Positions 1-9,223 are shown, numbered from the stretch's first letter. The stretch is 63,906 nt of DNA from Candidatus Celaenobacter antarcticus (GCA_030765865.1 JAVCDK010000152.1:1-63906); one strand, 5' to 3'. Numbers and translations are program-made. The notes: generated from the sequence alone by a model not told the origin.

Positions 1-75
1 AGGTGTACTTTTTGTGGCTTATGTGAAATGATCTGTCCTGATTTTGCAATATTTGTCACTGAGAAGGAGGAGTAG
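1..75 (+). CDS. korD: 2-oxoacid:ferredoxin oxidoreductase delta subunit (ferredoxin), 3' end only
   Basis: The window opens inside a gene. The first 24 codons in frame 1 end in a TAG at 73-75 and contain a 4Fe-4S motif, CTFCGLCEMICP, followed by a short acidic tail. Together with the korA, korB and korC genes that follow, this is best read as the C-terminal cluster of the small ferredoxin (delta) subunit, which passes electrons from the thiamine-diphosphate core to external ferredoxin. The stop codon shares one base with the GTG start of the next gene, so the two are probably translationally coupled. The 5' part lies outside the window, so the length and the number of clusters cannot be judged. 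Confidence 0.75.
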   Translation, partial: RCTFCGLCEMICPDFAIFVTEKEE

Positions 76-1232
76 TGTACAGAGAATCACGATTACACGG
101 TGAATTTTTCATGCAGGGCGATATCGCATGTGCAGAAGGTGCACTGGCTGCCGGCTGCCGTTTCTTTGGCGGCTATCCCATTACTCCTGCATCAGAAATT
201 GCAGAACGTATGGCAATGAGACTTCCGCTTCTTCACGGAGTATTTATACAATATGAAGACGAGATCGCTTCAATGGCAGGCATACTCGGTGCTTCTTGGG
301 CTGGAGTGAAATCCATGACCGCAACATCCGGACCCGGCATCTCGCTTATGAACGAAAATATCGGCCTTGGTATGATGATGGAAGCTCCGTGCGTTGTGGT
401 GAATGTACAAAGAGGTTCGCCTTCCACCGGACTTCCAACTTCCTGGGGACAATCCGACATGATGCAAGCTCGCTGGGGTTCGCACGGTGACTATGGAAGC
501 ATCTCACTTGTACCTAATTCCCCTCAGGAATTCTTCGAGCTGACAATAACTGCTTTTAATTTTTCAGAAAAATACAGATTGCCTGTATTCATTATGTCAG
601 ATGCACTTGTGGGACACATGACCGAGAAGGTTATTATTCCTCCTGTTGAAGAACTTAAGATCATTAATAGAAAATATACAGATAAAAAGCCGGAAGACTA
701 TCTCGCTTATGATTATGGTGAAGATCTAATCCCTGATTTCGCAAAAGCTGGGGATGGATATCGCTATCATACCACAGGTCTTACCCATGACAAACGGGGT
801 TATCCTGACATGACATTTGAATGCCAAAACGAACTTGTGCCACGGCTGGTCAATAAAATCAAAAATCATATTGATGATATTTCTCTTACGGAAGAGTATG
901 ACCTTGATGATGCAGATGTGATCGCCATTTCCTATGGAATTACATCGCGTACCATACTTCCTGCGATAACTAAGGCAAAGAAAAAGGGAATAAAAGTTGG
1001 TTATTTACGTTTAAAAACAGTATGGCCCTTCCCCGAGGAAAAAATTCGCAAGCTCTCTGAAAATGTTGCAGGTTTTGTAGTCCCGGAAATGAATCTCGGG
1101 CAGATTTCGCTTGAAGTTGAACGATGTGCACGCAGTAACGCTCTCGTCAAACTCGTCCCTAACCCCGGTGGAGCCATACATAAATTTGAAGACGTGCTAC
1201 ACGCAATTGAAGAGGTTGCACATGGAAAATAA
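75..1232 (+). CDS. korA: 2-oxoglutarate (2-oxoacid):ferredoxin oxidoreductase, alpha subunit
   Basis: 385 residues. The N-terminal pyrimidine-binding domain of the family is clear: MQGDIACAEGALAAGCRFF, then GGYPITPASEIAE (about residues 13-40), with YEDEIASMAGILGASWAG and the TSGPG motif further on. These are standard for the alpha subunit of KorABCD, which oxidatively decarboxylates a 2-oxoacid to an acyl-CoA and reduces ferredoxin in the cytoplasm. The GTG start at 75 overlaps the korD stop and has an AAGGAGG sequence just upstream. A downstream ATG at 111 starts exactly at the conserved MQG motif and is a possible alternative. Substrate preference (2-oxoglutarate versus branched-chain 2-oxoacids) cannot be fixed by eye; the Kor call rests on overall resemblance and the Hdr neighbours. 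Confidence 0.88.
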   Translation: MYRESRLHGEFFMQGDIACAEGALAAGCRFFGGYPITPASEIAERMAMRLPLLHGVFIQYEDEIASMAGILGASWAGVKSMTATSGPGISLMNENIGLGMMMEAPCVVVNVQRGSPSTGLPTSWGQSDMMQARWGSHGDYGSISLVPNSPQEFFELTITAFNFSEKYRLPVFIMSDALVGHMTEKVIIPPVEELKIINRKYTDKKPEDYLAYDYGEDLIPDFAKAGDGYRYHTTGLTHDKRGYPDMTFECQNELVPRLVNKIKNHIDDISLTEEYDLDDADVIAISYGITSRTILPAITKAKKKGIKVGYLRLKTVWPFPEEKIRKLSENVAGFVVPEMNLGQISLEVERCARSNALVKLVPNPGGAIHKFEDVLHAIEEVAHGK

Positions 1233-2154
1233 TACAGCTCAATTACAAGAAAAATTCCATCCAGTGGAAGATATCCTGAGGATGGATAGAATGCCTCATA
1301 TCTGGTGTTCAGGATGTGGGCTTGGTTCTGCAGTAACAGCCTTTGTGGAAGGTTTGAATAAAGCAGGTGCGTCTTATGATAAAACTGCAATAGTCTCTGG
1401 CATCGGCTGTACAGGTCGAGTCGCCGGCTATGTTCGGCTTGATTCTTATCATACGACACACGGAAGAGCAATACCATTTGCTACAGGTCTGAAGCTCGCA
1501 AATCGAGACTTAACTGTGTTTGTATTTTCTGGCGATGGTGACCTTTTTGCAATCGGCGGAAACCACCTTATTCATGCTGCAAGAAGAAATGTTGATTTGA
1601 ACGTGATCTGTGTAAATAATTTCATTTATGGCATGACAGGTGGGCAAAACGCCCCAACCACTCCTCTCGGAGCATACAGTTCTACTGCCCCCTTCGGTAA
1701 CTATGAGATGCCCTTCAATCTGGTTGGACTTGCTGCGGCATCCGGTGCGAGTTATGTGGCACGATGGACCACCATGCATGCCCGCCGTTTGAGAGATTCT
1801 ATTGCTACTGCTACTAACAAAAAGGGATTCTGTTTCATCGAGATCATTTCTCCCTGCCCAACAGTTTTTGCAAGAAAGAATAAGGGCGGAACTGGGCTGG
1901 ATATGCTCAAAGAATTCCAGACCCGTGCTATTATTGATCATGACGCTGATCCTACACAGATACCAATTAGTATGGATAATGAGATCGTGTGTGGTGAATT
2001 TGTAAATGAAGACAGACCCACTTTCTGGGAAAATGTACAAGCTGGAATTAAAACACGGTTAGAAAAATTTTCAGACTGGGAAGAGATGCAGAGCAATTCA
2101 AGAAAAATTACTCACAAAAAAGATCGAAAATACACTTCCAGTAGAGATTTTTGA
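1222..2154 (+). CDS. korB: 2-oxoglutarate (2-oxoacid):ferredoxin oxidoreductase, beta subunit
   Basis: 310 residues from the ATG at 1222, chosen because GAAGAGG lies just upstream and the protein then begins in the usual way shortly before the WCSGCG motif (28-33). The thiamine-diphosphate signature GDGD (104-107) followed by NN (132-133) is present. Cysteines 29, 32 and 63 (in GIGCTGR) match the family's proximal 4Fe-4S ligands. The start overlaps the end of korA by 11 bases, as expected in a tight operon. The C-terminal tail (about 260-310) is polar, lysine-rich and longer than in many beta subunits. Its function is not evident. It binds the cofactor at the interface with KorA. Confidence 0.88.
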   Translation: MENNTAQLQEKFHPVEDILRMDRMPHIWCSGCGLGSAVTAFVEGLNKAGASYDKTAIVSGIGCTGRVAGYVRLDSYHTTHGRAIPFATGLKLANRDLTVFVFSGDGDLFAIGGNHLIHAARRNVDLNVICVNNFIYGMTGGQNAPTTPLGAYSSTAPFGNYEMPFNLVGLAAASGASYVARWTTMHARRLRDSIATATNKKGFCFIEIISPCPTVFARKNKGGTGLDMLKEFQTRAIIDHDADPTQIPISMDNEIVCGEFVNEDRPTFWENVQAGIKTRLEKFSDWEEMQSNSRKITHKKDRKYTSSRDF

Positions 2155-2171
2155 ACGATCAGGAGCAATAC

Positions 2172-2714
2172 ATGAGTGAACTCAGAGTTAAAATATCAGG
2201 ATTTGGCGGACAGGGCATTATACTCTCTGCCTACATCGTTGGAAAAGCAGCTTCAATATATGACCAGATGTCCTCTTCTATGACCCAGGCATACGGCCCG
2301 GAAGCTCGTGGTGGTGCCTGTAGCTCGCAGGTTGTAATTTCACCCAAAAATGTCGAATACCCGCTTGTTGATACTGCTGATGTGCTCCTTGCCATGTCTC
2401 AGGAAGGATATGATACTTTTCTACCGATTTTAAAAAAAGGCGGTATTCTTTTATATGATACCGACCTTGTGGAAAAGTTACAATCGCATAAAGGTTTTAT
2501 TGCAAAAGGAATCCCAGCAACCCGGCTTGCTGAAGAACTTGGCAAAAAGATCGTGGCAAATATTGTTATGCTCGGATTTGCTACAAAACAGGCAAAGATC
2601 GTCTCTCCTGAAGCAATGCAGGAAGCTATCGCAGATTCGGTACCCAGCAAATTTACTGACCTTAACATGAAAGCTTTTCGGGTAGGTTATGAATATCATG
2701 AGGAACAAGAATGA
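2172..2714 (+). CDS. korC: 2-oxoacid:ferredoxin oxidoreductase, gamma subunit
   Basis: 180 residues. The ATG at 2172 has AGGAG six bases upstream; a TTG at 2151 would add seven residues but overlaps korB and lacks a better ribosome site. The gamma-subunit fingerprint is visible: ISGFGGQGIILSAYI near the N-terminus, then AYGPEARGGACSS, which contacts CoA and the alpha/beta core in this family. It completes a four-subunit KorDABC set in the order D-A-B-C. Its stop overlaps the ATG of the following HdrC-like gene (ATGA at 2711-2714), so the oxidoreductase and the heterodisulfide-reductase genes are probably translated from one message. Confidence 0.87.
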   Translation: MSELRVKISGFGGQGIILSAYIVGKAASIYDQMSSSMTQAYGPEARGGACSSQVVISPKNVEYPLVDTADVLLAMSQEGYDTFLPILKKGGILLYDTDLVEKLQSHKGFIAKGIPATRLAEELGKKIVANIVMLGFATKQAKIVSPEAMQEAIADSVPSKFTDLNMKAFRVGYEYHEEQE

Positions 2715-3118
2715 GTCTAAAGATCACTCGCGAAAAAATAAAAAATTCTCTTGTTGATAAAATTGAAGAAATCTCAGGACAAAATGTTTTTGATTGTTAC
2801 CAGTGCGGGATGTGCTCTTCCGGCTGTCCTGTCACAGATTACATGGATTACTCCCCCAACCAGGTCATGCGCCTTGTTCAACTCGGTTCTGTTGATGAAA
2901 TACTAAATTCAAGGACTATCTGGATCTGTTCGACATGCTTGCAGTGCTCAACACGCTGTCCAAAAGGGATTGATGTTGCAAAAGTTATGGAAGCACTTCG
3001 CACCATCAATCTTCGCCAGCGAGAGTGTACACTTAAACCTGAAGATCTTAAATTAAATGATCTCAGAGACCTTCCCCCAATTGCATTGGTCAGTGCCTTC
3101 AGAAAATTAACAGGATAA
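2711..3118 (+). CDS. hdrC: Heterodisulfide reductase subunit C-like 4Fe-4S protein
   Basis: 135 residues with two 4Fe-4S motifs, CYQCGMCSSGCP (about 25-36) and CSTCLQCSTRCPKG (about 75-88), spaced as in HdrC. HdrC relays electrons between the flavin/iron-sulfur HdrA and the catalytic HdrB. There is no membrane segment, so it would belong to a soluble HdrABC complex rather than a membrane HdrDE. It is translationally coupled to korC by an ATGA overlap. The gene is shorter than many HdrC proteins but contains both clusters. A gap of about 140 bases separates it from hdrB; nothing is seen there except the AAAGGA ribosome site of hdrB. Confidence 0.85.
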   Translation: MSLKITREKIKNSLVDKIEEISGQNVFDCYQCGMCSSGCPVTDYMDYSPNQVMRLVQLGSVDEILNSRTIWICSTCLQCSTRCPKGIDVAKVMEALRTINLRQRECTLKPEDLKLNDLRDLPPIALVSAFRKLTG

Positions 3119-3256
3119 ATATAGAATGCAGAAGTCAGAAGATATAAGACAGAATGATGGTAAATCAGCAAGAAACTTTTCAGTTCGTGACTCATTATCT
3201 TCTCCCGACTTCCGTCTCCTTAATTCTATGAATATGAAATTTTAAAGGAATATAGT

Positions 3257-4135
3257 ATGAAATCAGGATATTTCCCGGGCTGCACCCTGAAGACAAATGC
3301 AAAGAATTTCGAAGATTCCGCTATGCAGGTCATGGAAGTTCTCGGACAACCATTAGAAGAGATGGAAAACTGGCTCTGTTGTGGTACTGTGTTTTCTATG
3401 ACGACAGATGATCTAATGCTCCAGCTTTCTTCGATCAGAAATCTGCTTCGTGCTGAAAATCAAGGATATGATGAACTTATAACCCTGTGCAGTATGTGCT
3501 ACAACACACTTAAAAGAGCAAAGGAATTTATTCTTAATGATGAAGAGAATCTGCGTAAAGTCAATGACTTCATGTACAAAGAAGAATCAAAATTCAAGGG
3601 AACTACCGATGTAGTACATCTTCTCAGTATTCTTAAAGACAGGATCACTTTTGACAAGATCAAGAACAAGGTTACGAAGCCGTTAACGGACCTAAAGATA
3701 GGCGCTTACTACGGCTGCCTTCTCCTGCGCCCCAAAGAACTTGCCATCGATGATTATGAAGATCCGTCTGTTATGGAAGAACTTGTGGATACTCTCGGTG
3801 GCGAAGGTATTGTTTTTCCTTACCGGTTAGAGTGCTGTGGTGCATACCAGACGGTCATAGAAAAAGACGTTACTATTAAAAGAACCTTTGAGATAATAAA
3901 TTCTGCGCGCAATGCGGGATGTGAAGCACTTATCACAAGCTGTCCGCTGTGTACATTTAACCTCGACCAGCGGCAAAAAGAAACATCCGAAGAATTTTTG
4001 GAATTTTCAACTATGCCGATATTCTATTTCACAGAACTGATGGCTCTTGCTATTGGAATTAAATGGAATAAAGATTGGACGAAACTACACTACGTAAACC
4101 CCGAACCTTTCCTGAAAGAAAATGGTTTAATATAA
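3257..4135 (+). CDS. hdrB: Heterodisulfide reductase subunit B-like CCG-domain protein
   Basis: 292 residues made of two CCG modules. The first has FPGCTLK near the N-terminus, NWLCCGTVF (about 47-55) and CSMC (about 77-80). The second has YYGCLLL, LECCGAYQT and SCPLC. This is the pattern that holds the two noncubane 4Fe-4S clusters which cleave disulfides in HdrB. The start ATG has AAAGGA upstream. Bacteria without coenzyme M/B often carry HdrB-like proteins whose substrate is unknown, so the catalysed reaction should be left open. Both CCG motifs appear intact, which argues for an active disulfide- or thiol-handling subunit. It acts with the HdrC gene before it and the HdrA genes after it. 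Confidence 0.86.
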   Translation: MKSGYFPGCTLKTNAKNFEDSAMQVMEVLGQPLEEMENWLCCGTVFSMTTDDLMLQLSSIRNLLRAENQGYDELITLCSMCYNTLKRAKEFILNDEENLRKVNDFMYKEESKFKGTTDVVHLLSILKDRITFDKIKNKVTKPLTDLKIGAYYGCLLLRPKELAIDDYEDPSVMEELVDTLGGEGIVFPYRLECCGAYQTVIEKDVTIKRTFEIINSARNAGCEALITSCPLCTFNLDQRQKETSEEFLEFSTMPIFYFTELMALAIGIKWNKDWTKLHYVNPEPFLKENGLI

Positions 4136-4153
4136 TAAAAGAAAGATGAAGAA

Positions 4154-6538
4154 ATGAACAAGATTGGAGTATTTGTTTGTCATTGCGGAGATAATATTGC
4201 CGGCACAGTTGACGTGGAGAGAGTTGCCAAAGAAATTGCTAAATATGATGGAGTTGCTCATAGCGTTGACTATACTTTTATGTGTTCTGAGCCGGGCCAA
4301 AAAATGATAAAAGATGCCATAACTGAAAAAAAATTGGATGGCGTAATTGTTGCAAGCTGTACCCCCACAATGCACGAAGGTACATTTAGAAAAGCAGCAG
4401 CATCAGCCGGACTAAATCCATATCAATGCGAAATTGCCAATATAAGAGAGCAATGCAGCTGGGTTCATTCCGATAAAGAGAAAGGCACTCAAAAAGCAAT
4501 TCTTATTATAAAATCGATGATCGAAAAGCTTAAGATGAATGAGTCGCTGTATCCTGTATCGATGCCTACAAATAAAAATGTATTAGTAATTGGTGCTGGG
4601 ATTGCCGGGATTCAAGCTGCCCTGGATATTGCTGAAGCAGGACATAAAGTCTTCCTTGTTGAGAAAAGACCCTATATCGGCGGTCATATGATCCAACTTT
4701 CAGTAACTTTCCCAACACTCGATTGCTCACAATGCATTCTCACACCCAAAATGGTACAGGTTGATCAAGATGAAAATATAGAACTTTTTGTAAATAGTGA
4801 AGTAGAATCAATAGATGGGGCAGTAGGCAATTTCAAAATAAAGATTAAGAGAAAAGCACAATATATTAATCCCGACATTTGTACCGGATGCGGAGATTGT
4901 GTCGACACATGTCCCGTGCTTGTTCCGGACGAATATGAAGAAGGACTCTCATACCGAAAAGCTGTATATATGTCCTTTCCTCAGGTAATACCATACACTT
5001 ATACATTAGATATTGATAACTGTCTTGGCTTAGATCCCATAGCTTGCGGAAAATGTAAGGACGCATGTAAGGAAAATGCAATTAATTATGACTTGAGAGA
5101 TGAGATCATTGAAAAAACAGTCGGAGCAGTCATAGTTGCAACAGGATATGATCAATATCCTATGGAAAATATTGGTGAATATGGATACGGAAAATATCCT
5201 GATGTTGTAAGCGGACTTCAATTCGAAAGACTCATTTTTGCAGTTGGTCCTTCGGGCGGCAAGATGTTGCGTCCTTCGGATGGGAAACCGGTTAAGGAAA
5301 TTGCCTTTATTCAATGTGCTGGCTCGCGTGATCCCGAAAGACACCTTTCACATTGCTCGAAAATATGCTGTATGTATACCGCCAAGCAGGCAAAATTGTT
5401 TAAGACAAAAGTTCCTGATGGCCAGGCATATATTTATTATATAGATATCAGAGCAGCAGGAAAAGATTATGAAGAGTTCCTTCAAAAAGCACAATCTGAT
5501 CAAAGATTGATTTATATACGCGGTAAAGTTTCCAGAATTTATAAAGAAAATGATAAAATGGCAATCAGTGCTTTTGATACTCTCTCCGGTAAAAAGATAG
5601 ACGCAAAAGTTGATATGGTTGTTCTTGCTTTAGGATTAGTTCCAAGTTTTGGAACTGCAGAGTTAGCACGCAAATTTAATCTTTCTGTAGGAACTTCAGG
5701 CTTCCTCTCTGAAGCACATCCAAAATTAAGACCTGTAGAATCGGTAAATTCAGGATTTTTCCTTGCAGGAACATGTCTGGGACCGAAAGATATCCCCGAA
5801 ACCGTTGCCCAAGCTTCAGGAGCTGCTTCAAAAGCACTCTCTCTCTTAGCGCATGACAGTGTAGAAAAATCACCAATTATTGTACAAGTTGATGCCGAGA
5901 AATGCGATGGATGCGGGAAGTGTGCAGAGGAATGCATTTTTGATGCGATCACAATTGATACAATCCAAAACATCGCTGTCATAGACGAAATGAAATGTAA
6001 AGGATGTGCCTACTGCATTCCCGAATGCCCTCATGGTGCAATTGAGCAAAAGAATCTCTCTGATCTGCAAATCTACAATATGATTAATGCTATACTAACT
6101 AAAGGTAAAAAGACTGAAACATTTGAGCCGAAAATTATCTGCTTCTTAAGTGAGACCGGTCCTTATCAGGCAGCAGATCTTGCAGGAACCGGAAGAATGG
6201 AATACAGACCTAATGCATTCATAATCAAAGTATTATCAATATCAATGCTTAATGAAAATCATATTCTGTATGCACTAAAGCATGGAGCTGACGGCGTGCT
6301 GATCAGCGGAAGTCATCCCGGAGAATCTCCTTATCCTGGTGCATGCCTTAAAGCTAAAGAGAGAATAGACCTTATAAAGAGTAAAGTGAAGAATGCCGGA
6401 TTGGATCCAAATAGAATACGATTAGAATGGTATGCCGGCAGGCAAGCAAAAGGACTAGCCACCTATGTTGATAACTTTGTTGAATATCTCAAAATGACAG
6501 GTCCGGTTGATTCTACTAATTGGAAATCACTGAACTAA
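4154..6538 (+). CDS. hdrA: HdrA-type flavin/iron-sulfur protein with a fused, cysteine-less MvhD domain
   Basis: 794 residues. Order of parts: N-terminal HdrA domain with CHCG (9-12); thioredoxin-reductase-like FAD domain with GAGIAGIQAALDIAEAG (about 147-163); an inserted ferredoxin-like segment with CTGCGDCVDTCP and a further cysteine set (CGKCKDAC); and two C-terminal 4Fe-4S motifs, CDGCGKCAEECIF and CKGCAYCIPECP. HdrA is the bifurcating flavoprotein of HdrABC-Mvh complexes. After about residue 655 comes a complete MvhD-like domain in which the ligand cysteines are replaced: FLSETGPYQ, VLSISM and GSHPGESPY stand where the free MvhD downstream has FLCKWCTYS, TLCSSR and GCHPGDCHY. The 2Fe-2S cluster therefore cannot form in the usual way. 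Start ATG follows a GAAAGATGAAGAA stretch; the ribosome site is ordinary. Confidence 0.86.
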   Translation: MNKIGVFVCHCGDNIAGTVDVERVAKEIAKYDGVAHSVDYTFMCSEPGQKMIKDAITEKKLDGVIVASCTPTMHEGTFRKAAASAGLNPYQCEIANIREQCSWVHSDKEKGTQKAILIIKSMIEKLKMNESLYPVSMPTNKNVLVIGAGIAGIQAALDIAEAGHKVFLVEKRPYIGGHMIQLSVTFPTLDCSQCILTPKMVQVDQDENIELFVNSEVESIDGAVGNFKIKIKRKAQYINPDICTGCGDCVDTCPVLVPDEYEEGLSYRKAVYMSFPQVIPYTYTLDIDNCLGLDPIACGKCKDACKENAINYDLRDEIIEKTVGAVIVATGYDQYPMENIGEYGYGKYPDVVSGLQFERLIFAVGPSGGKMLRPSDGKPVKEIAFIQCAGSRDPERHLSHCSKICCMYTAKQAKLFKTKVPDGQAYIYYIDIRAAGKDYEEFLQKAQSDQRLIYIRGKVSRIYKENDKMAISAFDTLSGKKIDAKVDMVVLALGLVPSFGTAELARKFNLSVGTSGFLSEAHPKLRPVESVNSGFFLAGTCLGPKDIPETVAQASGAASKALSLLAHDSVEKSPIIVQVDAEKCDGCGKCAEECIFDAITIDTIQNIAVIDEMKCKGCAYCIPECPHGAIEQKNLSDLQIYNMINAILTKGKKTETFEPKIICFLSETGPYQAADLAGTGRMEYRPNAFIIKVLSISMLNENHILYALKHGADGVLISGSHPGESPYPGACLKAKERIDLIKSKVKNAGLDPNRIRLEWYAGRQAKGLATYVDNFVEYLKMTGPVDSTNWKSLN

Positions 6539-6730
6539 AAAATAAATATGAAATTATTGAAAAACATGGTTGTGACTCTTAATGAAGAAATGCTACGCGC
6601 TTATAGTCGTGAATGCTTATTTGCATTCCAAATCGTATGTAGTCAAAATATGGCGATGTCATGAAAAAATGATATTATATTTATCCCAAACCCCTATTAA
6701 AAAAATAATCTAAAAAAATAGAGGATTATA

Positions 6731-8686
6731 ATGAAAAAAATCGGCGTTTTTATTTGCCATTGCGGAATAAACATAAAAGATACAGTTGATGTCGAGAGAC
6801 TTACCGAAGAACTGGCAGACTATCCGGGTGTTGCTTATACAGAAAATTATATGTTCATGTGCTCCGATCCCGGACAAAATCATATAAAGGATGCAATACA
6901 GGAGTACAAACTAGATGGCGTGATCGTTGCCGCTTGCTCTCCTACTTTGCACGAATCGACATTCCAGACAGTGATGAAGGAATCGGGTCTTAACGAATAT
7001 CAAATGGAAATTGCAAATATCCGCGAGCAGTGCAGTTGGGTCCATAACGATATTGAACAGGCAACTCACAAGGCGAGACTAATAATCAAAACAGCTATTG
7101 AAAAACTTAAGTTGAATGAATCTCTTTACCCGGTTTCTGCACCTGTAACAAAGAAAGCGCTTGTTATCGGAGGGGGAATATCGGGCATTCAAGCAGCTCT
7201 GGATATTGCAGATGCCGGATTCGAAGTTATTATGGTTGAAAAGAAACCCTCGATCGGTGGGCACATGATCCAGCTTTCAGAAACCTTTCCGACACTCGAC
7301 TGCTCACAGTGCATCCTCACACCGAAAATGGTTGCTCTCAACAAACATAAAAATATCAAACTCTATGTAAATAGCGAAGTGGAAGGTATCGATGGATATA
7401 TTGGAAATTTCAATGTAAAGATCAAGCAAAATGCTCTGTATGTTGATCCTCATAAATGCAATCTCTGCGACGATTGTACAGAAGTATGTCCGGTACTTGT
7501 ACCAAACGAACAGGAAGAAGGACTTTCATGGAGAAAAGCTATATATATTCCTTTCCCTCAGGCAATTCCGGCGACCTATACACTCGATTTGGAAAATTGC
7601 CTTGGTCTCGAACCTATTGCATGCGGAAAATGCCGTGAAAAATGTGTTGCCGAAGCAATAAATTATGATGCAAAAGATACGATCATTGAAGAAGAAGTCG
7701 GGGCTGTCATTGTGGCAACCGGTTTTGACCTTTACCCTGTTGAAAATATTCCCGAATACGGATATGGAAAATATCCTGACGTGATCACAAGTTTGCAGTT
7801 CGAGAGAATCCTTTCTGCTACCGGTCCAACGGGTGGTGAGATATGTCGTCCTTCTGACGGCAAGGTTCCCAAAGAAATCGTTTTCGTTCAATGCTCCGGC
7901 TCCCGCGATCCCGAACATCATCTCTCATATTGTTCGAAAATATGCTGTATGTACACGCTCAAGCACGCTAAGCTCTACAAACACAAGATCCACAACGGAC
8001 AGCCATATATCTTTTATATTGATATTCGAGCAGGAGGTAAGCGTTATGAGGAATTTGTCCAACAGGCAGTGTCCGAAGAAAGTATTTTATATATACGCGG
8101 TAAAGTAGCTAAGATATATAAAGAAGGCGACAAGATGATCGTCATGGGTATGGATACGCTCAGCGGCAAAAAGATCGAAGTAAAAGCCGATCTTGTAGTC
8201 CTTGCTATGGGAATCGTACCAAGCGAGGGCTCTCATGGTCTTGTTAAAAAGTTGAAAATCAATACAGATGACAAGGGATTCCTCTCCGAAGCACATCCAA
8301 AACTGCGTCCAGTAGAAAGTTTACAAGCGGGATTTTATCTCGCAGGGACTTCACAGGGCCCGCGTGATATTCCGGACTCTGTTTCCCAGGCATCGGGAGC
8401 TGCTTCCAAAGCTCTTATTCTGCTTTCCAGCGATAAGATATATCATTCGCCAATTATTGCTTATGTGGATGAAGAACTTTGTTCCGGCTGCACGATCTGT
8501 GTGGGAACCTGTCCCTACGGTGCTCGTGAACTGAATGAAGTTTCAAAAGTAGTAGAGGTTAATGAAATCCTCTGTGAGGGTTGTGGTGCCTGTATCAGCG
8601 CATGTCCTTCGGGTGCTGCACAACAGAAGAACCTTACAGACGACCAGATCGATAATATGATCAAAATAATTGCGAGCGGCATATAA
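6731..8686 (+). CDS. hdrA: HdrA-type flavin/iron-sulfur protein, second paralogue (no MvhD fusion)
   Basis: 651 residues, strongly similar along its length to the preceding HdrA but ending after the last ferredoxin motifs. It has CHCG at the N-terminus, the FAD motif GGGISGIQAALDIADAG, the inserted CNLCDDCTEVCP and CGKCREKC segments, and C-terminal CSGCTICVGTCP and CEGCGACISACP. An AGAGGAT sequence precedes the ATG. Two HdrA copies in one operon suggest a heterodimeric bifurcating core, or alternative partners for two electron donors. The 192-base gap before this gene holds only a small hairpin (GAATGC/GCATTC around 6611-6628). The downstream free-standing MvhD is the natural partner for this copy, since this one lacks the fusion. 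Confidence 0.87.
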   Translation: MKKIGVFICHCGINIKDTVDVERLTEELADYPGVAYTENYMFMCSDPGQNHIKDAIQEYKLDGVIVAACSPTLHESTFQTVMKESGLNEYQMEIANIREQCSWVHNDIEQATHKARLIIKTAIEKLKLNESLYPVSAPVTKKALVIGGGISGIQAALDIADAGFEVIMVEKKPSIGGHMIQLSETFPTLDCSQCILTPKMVALNKHKNIKLYVNSEVEGIDGYIGNFNVKIKQNALYVDPHKCNLCDDCTEVCPVLVPNEQEEGLSWRKAIYIPFPQAIPATYTLDLENCLGLEPIACGKCREKCVAEAINYDAKDTIIEEEVGAVIVATGFDLYPVENIPEYGYGKYPDVITSLQFERILSATGPTGGEICRPSDGKVPKEIVFVQCSGSRDPEHHLSYCSKICCMYTLKHAKLYKHKIHNGQPYIFYIDIRAGGKRYEEFVQQAVSEESILYIRGKVAKIYKEGDKMIVMGMDTLSGKKIEVKADLVVLAMGIVPSEGSHGLVKKLKINTDDKGFLSEAHPKLRPVESLQAGFYLAGTSQGPRDIPDSVSQASGAASKALILLSSDKIYHSPIIAYVDEELCSGCTICVGTCPYGARELNEVSKVVEVNEILCEGCGACISACPSGAAQQKNLTDDQIDNMIKIIASGI

Positions 8687-8720
8687 GCTCGCTCAATATA
8701 CATATGGATTAGGAAATCGC

Positions 8721-9137
8721 ATGAAAGATTTTGAACCAAAGATTGTCTGTTTTTTATGCAAATGGTGTACCTATTCCGGTGCAGATCTCGCCGGTACATC
8801 ACGAAGGAAATATCCGCCAAATGGTGTTGTTATAAAAACTTTGTGCTCTTCAAGGGTGGACCCGCAGCATGTACTCCTTGCATTCAGCAGAGGATGCGAT
8901 GGCGTATTCATCGGAGGATGTCATCCCGGTGACTGTCATTATCAAAGTGGCAATTATAAAACTAAAAGAAGAGTGATTTTGCTAAAAAAAGTCCTTGAAC
9001 AGCTCGGTCTGAATTCCAACCGTCTTCGTCTTGAATGGATATCTGCAAGCGAAGGAAAAAAATTTGCAAACACTATGAAAGAATTCACAGCCCAGGTAAA
9101 AAAATTAGGTCCAATTCCTGAAATTAACTGCGAATGA
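8721..9137 (+). CDS. mvhD: Hydrogenase iron-sulfur subunit D (MvhD/FlpD family)
   Basis: 138 residues from the ATG at 8721, which has AGGA six bases upstream. A TTG at 8670 would extend it into the end of hdrA and is less likely. The 2Fe-2S ligands are intact: CFLCKWCTYSGADLAGTSR, then LCSSRVDP, then GCHPGDCHYQSGN. In methanogens MvhD links the [NiFe] hydrogenase MvhAG to HdrA. Here it sits between hdrA and the later mvhG/mvhA genes, in keeping with that role. Comparison with the C-terminal domain of the first HdrA shows that the same fold occurs twice in this cluster, once with and once without its metal ligands. Confidence 0.88.
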   Translation: MKDFEPKIVCFLCKWCTYSGADLAGTSRRKYPPNGVVIKTLCSSRVDPQHVLLAFSRGCDGVFIGGCHPGDCHYQSGNYKTKRRVILLKKVLEQLGLNSNRLRLEWISASEGKKFANTMKEFTAQVKKLGPIPEINCE

Positions 9138-9223
9138 ATACGAAATAAAAAGTGAAAAACGATAAATGAAGAGCGAAAATTACCCGTTTTCATTAGATTT
9201 TAATAATATTAGGAGGAATCATA

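Noticed and set aside
1001-1477. Long open frame on the minus strand across korA/korB, and similar antisense frames across hdr genes, htpG and MlaD
   Set aside because: They mirror well-conserved genes on the other strand and have no ribosome sites or recognisable domains.
6548-6664. A 38-codon frame between the two hdrA genes
   Set aside because: No ribosome site, no similarity to anything recognised, and no coding pattern; it is probably chance in the leader of the second hdrA.
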